Shown one piece after another: positions 60,707 to 64,000 of a DNA stretch of 64,000 nt (its first letter is position 1; each line of letters starts with the position of its first letter). The DNA is from Neobacillus piezotolerans (GTDB taxonomy: Bacteria > Bacillota > Bacilli > Bacillales > Cytobacillaceae). The notes under the pieces are model-generated. The model was not told where the DNA came from and searched no databases. It was given only the letters and a program-made list of their open reading frames with translations. The DNA is taken from NCBI RefSeq assembly GCF_003362805.1, contig NZ_QNQT01000001.1, forward strand, positions 558,001 through 622,000, written 5' to 3'. The position numbers and the translations under genes are program-made.

Positions 60707-62383
60707 GTGTCAATGAATGCGTTAAACGGTATACAATTTGCGGAAATGGTCATTCAGGGCGCCAACCACCTTTCAGCTAATGCAAAGCTGGTTGATTCCT
60801 TGAATGTTTTTCCCGTGCCGGATGGCGATACCGGAACGAATATGAACCTGTCGATGACATCAGGGGCAAAAGAAGTCAAAAACAATGTCCAGGAACATAT
60901 CGGCAAGGTCGGATCAGCACTTTCCAAGGGCCTTTTAATGGGCGCGCGAGGAAATTCAGGGGTAATCCTATCCCAGCTGTTCAGGGGATTTTCCAAGGCG
61001 ATTGAAACCAAAGCGTCGATCAGCGGAAAAGAATTTGCCGCGGCGCTTGAAACCGGTGTCGAAACGGCATACAAAGCTGTCATGAAGCCTGTCGAGGGTA
61101 CGATCCTGACAGTGGCAAAGGACTCGGCACGCAAGGGTGTCCAAGCGGCAAAGTCGACCGATGACATCATTGAAATCATGGAGGCGGTTCTTGCAGAATC
61201 AAAAGCTTCTTTGAAGCGTACGCCGGACCTACTCCCTGTGCTAAAGGAAGTAGGGGTAGTGGACAGCGGCGGCCAAGGCCTTGTTTTTGTCTACGAGGGT
61301 TTCCTTGCGGAATTGAAGGGGGAAAAGCTCCCGGATTCACCTGAGGCGATGCCGTCCATGAATGAACTCGTCAACGCCGAGCACCATCGGAGCGTGCAGT
61401 CCCATATGAACACGGAGGACATCGAATTCGGCTATTGTACTGAATTCATGGTGAAATTCGAAGCGGACAAGCTCGCGGGTAAGCCTTTCAAGGAAGAATC
61501 CTTCCGCCAGGATCTCAGCCAATACGGCGATTCCCTTCTGGTTATTGCCGATGAGGATGTGGTAAAAGTACATATCCATTCCGAGCAGCCTGGTACGGTA
61601 TTAAGCTATGGGCAGCGGTATGGTAGCCTCATTAATATCAAAATTGAAAATATGCGCCAGCAGCATTCCAACATTGTTGGCGAAACACATACGCCGCTCG
61701 TTGCGGCGAACGCGCCAAAGGAACGCCGGGAATATGGCATTGTCGCTGTATCAATGGGATCAGGAATTGCCGAATTATTCAGGAGCATCGGCGCCCATTC
61801 CGTCATTGAAGGCGGCCAGACGATGAATCCAAGCACCGAGGACATTGTCAAGGCGATCGAGGAAGTAAATGCGGATAAGGTATTTATCCTTCCTAATAAT
61901 AAAAACATTATCATGGCGGCGCAGCAGGCGGCGGAAGTTACAGGATCAAAAGCTGTCGTTATCCAGTCAAAGACCGTTCCGCAGGGGCTTTCGGCTCTTC
62001 TAGCATTTAACCCTGGCGCAGATATGGAATCGAACGAAGCCGCGATGGCTGAAGCGATGGGCCATGTCAAGACCGGCCAAATCACTTTTGCGGTCCGGGA
62101 TACGAACATCGACGGACTTGATATCGAAAAAGAAGATTTCATGGGCATCAACGAAGGGAAAATTGTCGTGAAGAGCAAGGAAAAAGTAGCGGCTGCCCAG
62201 GAGCTGCTTGCGAAAATGCTGGATGATGAATCGGAAATCCTGACAATCCTTCAAGGCGAAGGCGTTTCCGAAGAGGAGACGGCGGCACTTGCTTCGTTTG
62301 TAGAGGATAATTTCCCGGATGTCGAAATCGAAATCCATAATGGCGAACAGCCGCTTTACTCATTCATTTTCGCAATTGAATAA
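60707..62383 (+). CDS. fakA: Fatty acid kinase ATP-binding subunit FakA (YloV)
   Basis: FakA phosphorylates FakB-bound fatty acids, feeding exogenous fatty acids into phospholipid synthesis. The GTG at 60707, 8 nt behind GAGGAGGA, gives 558 residues; ATG 60713 is an alternative. The N-terminal DhaL-like nucleotide-binding domain has NVFPVPDGDTGTNMN and GARGNSGVILSQL; the middle and C-terminal domains contain EGGQTMNPSTEDI and PNNKNIIMAA. FakB must be encoded elsewhere. A terminator follows. Confidence 0.95.
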   Translation: MSMNALNGIQFAEMVIQGANHLSANAKLVDSLNVFPVPDGDTGTNMNLSMTSGAKEVKNNVQEHIGKVGSALSKGLLMGARGNSGVILSQLFRGFSKAIETKASISGKEFAAALETGVETAYKAVMKPVEGTILTVAKDSARKGVQAAKSTDDIIEIMEAVLAESKASLKRTPDLLPVLKEVGVVDSGGQGLVFVYEGFLAELKGEKLPDSPEAMPSMNELVNAEHHRSVQSHMNTEDIEFGYCTEFMVKFEADKLAGKPFKEESFRQDLSQYGDSLLVIADEDVVKVHIHSEQPGTVLSYGQRYGSLINIKIENMRQQHSNIVGETHTPLVAANAPKERREYGIVAVSMGSGIAELFRSIGAHSVIEGGQTMNPSTEDIVKAIEEVNADKVFILPNNKNIIMAAQQAAEVTGSKAVVIQSKTVPQGLSALLAFNPGADMESNEAAMAEAMGHVKTGQITFAVRDTNIDGLDIEKEDFMGINEGKIVVKSKEKVAAAQELLAKMLDDESEILTILQGEGVSEEETAALASFVEDNFPDVEIEIHNGEQPLYSFIFAIE

Positions 62384-62392
62384 ACATTGACG

Positions 62393-62437
62393 AAAAAGGC
62401 ATTCAGCCAGTATTGGCGAATGCCTTTTCTTCTTTTT
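62393..62437 (+). terminator. Rho-independent terminator after fakA
   Basis: AAAGGCATTC pairs with GAATGCCTTT and encloses a smaller GCCA-GTAT-TGGC hairpin; TCTTCTTTTT follows. Confidence 0.85.
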
Positions 62438-62462
62438 ACCAGCCGCCATAAATAGAAACAAT

Positions 62463-62492
62463 TTGTCAAAATACAATAATATTCGTTAAAAT
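62463..62492 (+). promoter_or_regulatory. Sigma-A promoter for sdaAB-sdaAA
   Basis: TTGTCA (62463-62468), 18-bp spacer, TAAAAT (62487-62492). Confidence 0.55.
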
Positions 62493-62551
62493 AAAGGATA
62501 AGGCTTTTTAGTATAAACGGGTTCGGCCCGAGCTGATAAGGGGAAGGGATC

Positions 62552-63214
62552 ATGAAATATAAAAGTGTATTTGATATAATCGGCCCGGTGATGATAGGGC
62601 CGTCAAGTTCGCATACCGCAGGAGCGGCAAGGATTGGCCGTGTTGCCAGAAGCCTTTTTGGCAGGGAGCCGAAATGGGTGAACATTTCACTCTATGGTTC
62701 TTTTGCAAAAACATACCGCGGACATGGCACCGATGTAGCCCTGATTGGCGGCCTGCTTGATTTTGATACGGATGATCCCAGGATTATCAAAGCGATTGAT
62801 CTCGCGGAGGCAAAGGGAATCAAACTGAGATTCATAGAGGAAGACGCGGTGACGGACCACCCGAATACAGCAAGGGTCATCATCGGCGACGATAAGGGCG
62901 AGCTTGAACTAGTCGGCATTTCAATCGGCGGGGGGAAAATAGAGATTACCGAGCTGAACGGCTTTGAATTGAAGCTTTCTGGGCACCATCCGGCCATCCT
63001 CGTTGTCCACAACGACAGATTCGGTGCGATTGCAAATGTTGCCAATGTCCTTGCGAGCCATCAGGTCAACATCGGCCATATGGAAGTTTCCAGGAAGGAA
63101 AAGGGGAAAATGGCTTTGATGACAATCGAGGTTGACCATAATATTGGGCAAGATATCCTTGATGAGATAGAAAAGCTGCCAAATATCCTGAAGGTAACAA
63201 AAATTGTCGACTAA
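62552..63214 (+). CDS. sdaAB: L-serine dehydratase, iron-sulfur-dependent, beta subunit
   Basis: SdaAB is the regulatory subunit of the oxygen-sensitive [4Fe-4S] serine dehydratase that turns L-serine into pyruvate and ammonia. The 220 residues begin with the catalytic-domain motif GPSSSHTAGAARIG and end with an ACT domain (about residues 147-220) that may bind serine. The ATG follows a GGGGAAGGG site. The catalytic partner sdaAA follows after 42 bp. Confidence 0.95.
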   Translation: MKYKSVFDIIGPVMIGPSSSHTAGAARIGRVARSLFGREPKWVNISLYGSFAKTYRGHGTDVALIGGLLDFDTDDPRIIKAIDLAEAKGIKLRFIEEDAVTDHPNTARVIIGDDKGELELVGISIGGGKIEITELNGFELKLSGHHPAILVVHNDRFGAIANVANVLASHQVNIGHMEVSRKEKGKMALMTIEVDHNIGQDILDEIEKLPNILKVTKIVD

Positions 63215-63256
63215 AAATGTGTGAATAAATATAACACCAAAAAAGGGGGAAAGCGG

Positions 63257-64000
63257 ATGTTCCGTAATGTCGCTGAGCTGGTTGAACTGGCAACCAGCAG
63301 GAATACAAAAATATCGGAAATCATGATTGAACAGGAAATTGAAGTAACAGGGCGCACGAGGGAAGAAATCATCGCGATGATGGACCGTAACCTTCTGGTA
63401 ATGGAACAGGCAGTCGAGCGCGGCATCCAGGGGGTCAAATCCCATTCCGGGCTAACAGGCGGCGACGCGGTCCTTATGCAGGAATATATTAAAAAAGGTA
63501 ATTTTCTATCGGGTGAAACATTGCTTGACGCAGTGAGCAAGGCGGTTGCCACGAATGAAGTGAATGCCGCGATGGGGACTATATGCGCGACGCCGACCGC
63601 GGGTTCCGCGGGAGTTGTTCCTGGTACTTTATTTGCCGTGAAAAACAAGCTAAATCCAACGCGTGAACAAATGGTTTCGTTTTTGTTCACCTCTGGCGCG
63701 TTTGGCTTCGTGGTCGCGAATAACGCGTCAATTTCGGGCGCCGCGGGGGGCTGCCAGGCGGAAGTTGGTTCCGCTGCAGGGATGGCGGCAGCGGCACTCG
63801 TCGAGCTTGCGGGAGGAACACCTGAGCAGTGCGCCGAAGCAATGGCCATCACATTGAAAAATATGCTTGGGCTTGTCTGCGACCCAGTCGCTGGACTTGT
63901 TGAAGTACCATGTGTAAAACGTAACGCGATGGGGGCGGCAAACGCGATGGTAGCGGCCGATATGGCGCTAGCGGGAATTAAAAGCAGAATCCCGTGCGAT
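63257..64000 (+). CDS. sdaAA: L-serine dehydratase, iron-sulfur-dependent, alpha subunit (3'-truncated)
   Basis: The first 248 codons of the catalytic alpha subunit are present; the window end cuts the gene, which is about 300 codons in relatives. The ATG at 63257 follows AAAGGGGGAAAG. Cluster-binding cysteines are seen in ICATPTAGSAG, in GGCQAEVGSA, and in VCDPVAGLVEVPC. The reading frame has no stop to base 64000. Confidence 0.95.
   Translation, partial: MFRNVAELVELATSRNTKISEIMIEQEIEVTGRTREEIIAMMDRNLLVMEQAVERGIQGVKSHSGLTGGDAVLMQEYIKKGNFLSGETLLDAVSKAVATNEVNAAMGTICATPTAGSAGVVPGTLFAVKNKLNPTREQMVSFLFTSGAFGFVVANNASISGAAGGCQAEVGSAAGMAAAALVELAGGTPEQCAEAMAITLKNMLGLVCDPVAGLVEVPCVKRNAMGAANAMVAADMALAGIKSRIPCD

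Noticed and set aside
63211-63852. - strand open frame at the window end
   Set aside because: It is a shadow of sdaAA, whose + strand frame continues open to the window end with all conserved motifs.

Overview
This window is a chromosomal core segment of an endospore-forming member of the Bacillaceae. Its gene order closely follows the Bacillus subtilis stretch from pbpB to sdaAA. The evidence is the sporulation genes (spoVD, spoVE, spoIIGA, sigE, sigG, spoVM), the Bacillus-type PyrR-attenuated pyr operon, and a MurE with the DNPR motif of meso-diaminopimelate ligases. The genus cannot be fixed from the sequence alone. I saw no rRNA, tRNA, CRISPR array, prophage or insertion sequence. Almost everything lies on the + strand; only rqcH and rpmB are on the - strand.

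Region by region: (1) 1-15.7 kb is the division and cell wall (dcw) cluster: pbpB (5'-truncated by the window), spoVD, murE, mraY, murD, spoVE, murB, divIB, ylxW, ylxX, sbp, ftsA, ftsZ. The murG gene expected between spoVE and murB is absent; a terminator and a leader lie there instead. (2) 15.7-18.5 kb is the sporulation sigma cluster spoIIGA-sigE-sigG, preceded by a Spo0A-type promoter with a 22-bp spacer and containing a sigma-F-type promoter before sigG. (3) 18.6-22.8 kb is ylmC-ylmD-ylmE-sepF-ylmG-ylmH-divIVA (division and septum placement). (4) 22.75-27.5 kb holds a T-box riboswitch with an AUC specifier, ileS, lspA and rluD. (5) 27.5-39.6 kb is the complete pyrimidine operon pyrR-P-B-C-AA-AB-K-D-F-E, with three PyrR-type attenuators and a palindromic interspersed element between the first attenuator and pyrR. 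(6) 39.6-46.4 kb has rqcH (- strand), the calcium ATPase gene yloB, yloC, remA, gmk and rpoZ. (7) 46.6-58.7 kb is a long operon: coaBC-priA-def-fmt-rsmB-rlmN-prpC-prkC-rsgA-rpe. (8) 58.7-64 kb has thiN, spoVM (27 codons), rpmB (- strand), yloU-fakA, and sdaAB-sdaAA (the last cut by the window end).

The genes work together in a few blocks. MurE, MurD, MraY and MurB make and membrane-load the cell wall precursor. PBP2B with FtsA, FtsZ, DivIB, SepF and DivIVA build the septum, and SpoVD with SpoVE build the spore cortex. SpoIIGA processes pro-SigE in the mother cell while SigG acts in the forespore. The pyr operon carries out de novo UMP synthesis and senses UMP through PyrR. The coaBC-rpe operon mixes coenzyme A synthesis, replication restart, formylated initiator tRNA and peptide deformylation, rRNA modification and the PrkC/PrpC signalling pair.

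Most of the window is well-conserved core. The parts that stand out are regulatory or intergenic: the missing murG, the interspersed element in the pyr leader, a dyad inside a 20-bp promoter spacer ahead of yloU-fakA, a three-codon leader ORF overlapping the yloB start, and several structured leaders. Start codons were chosen by ribosome binding site and family length; about a quarter are TTG or GTG. Comparisons with B. subtilis are from memory, not from a search.
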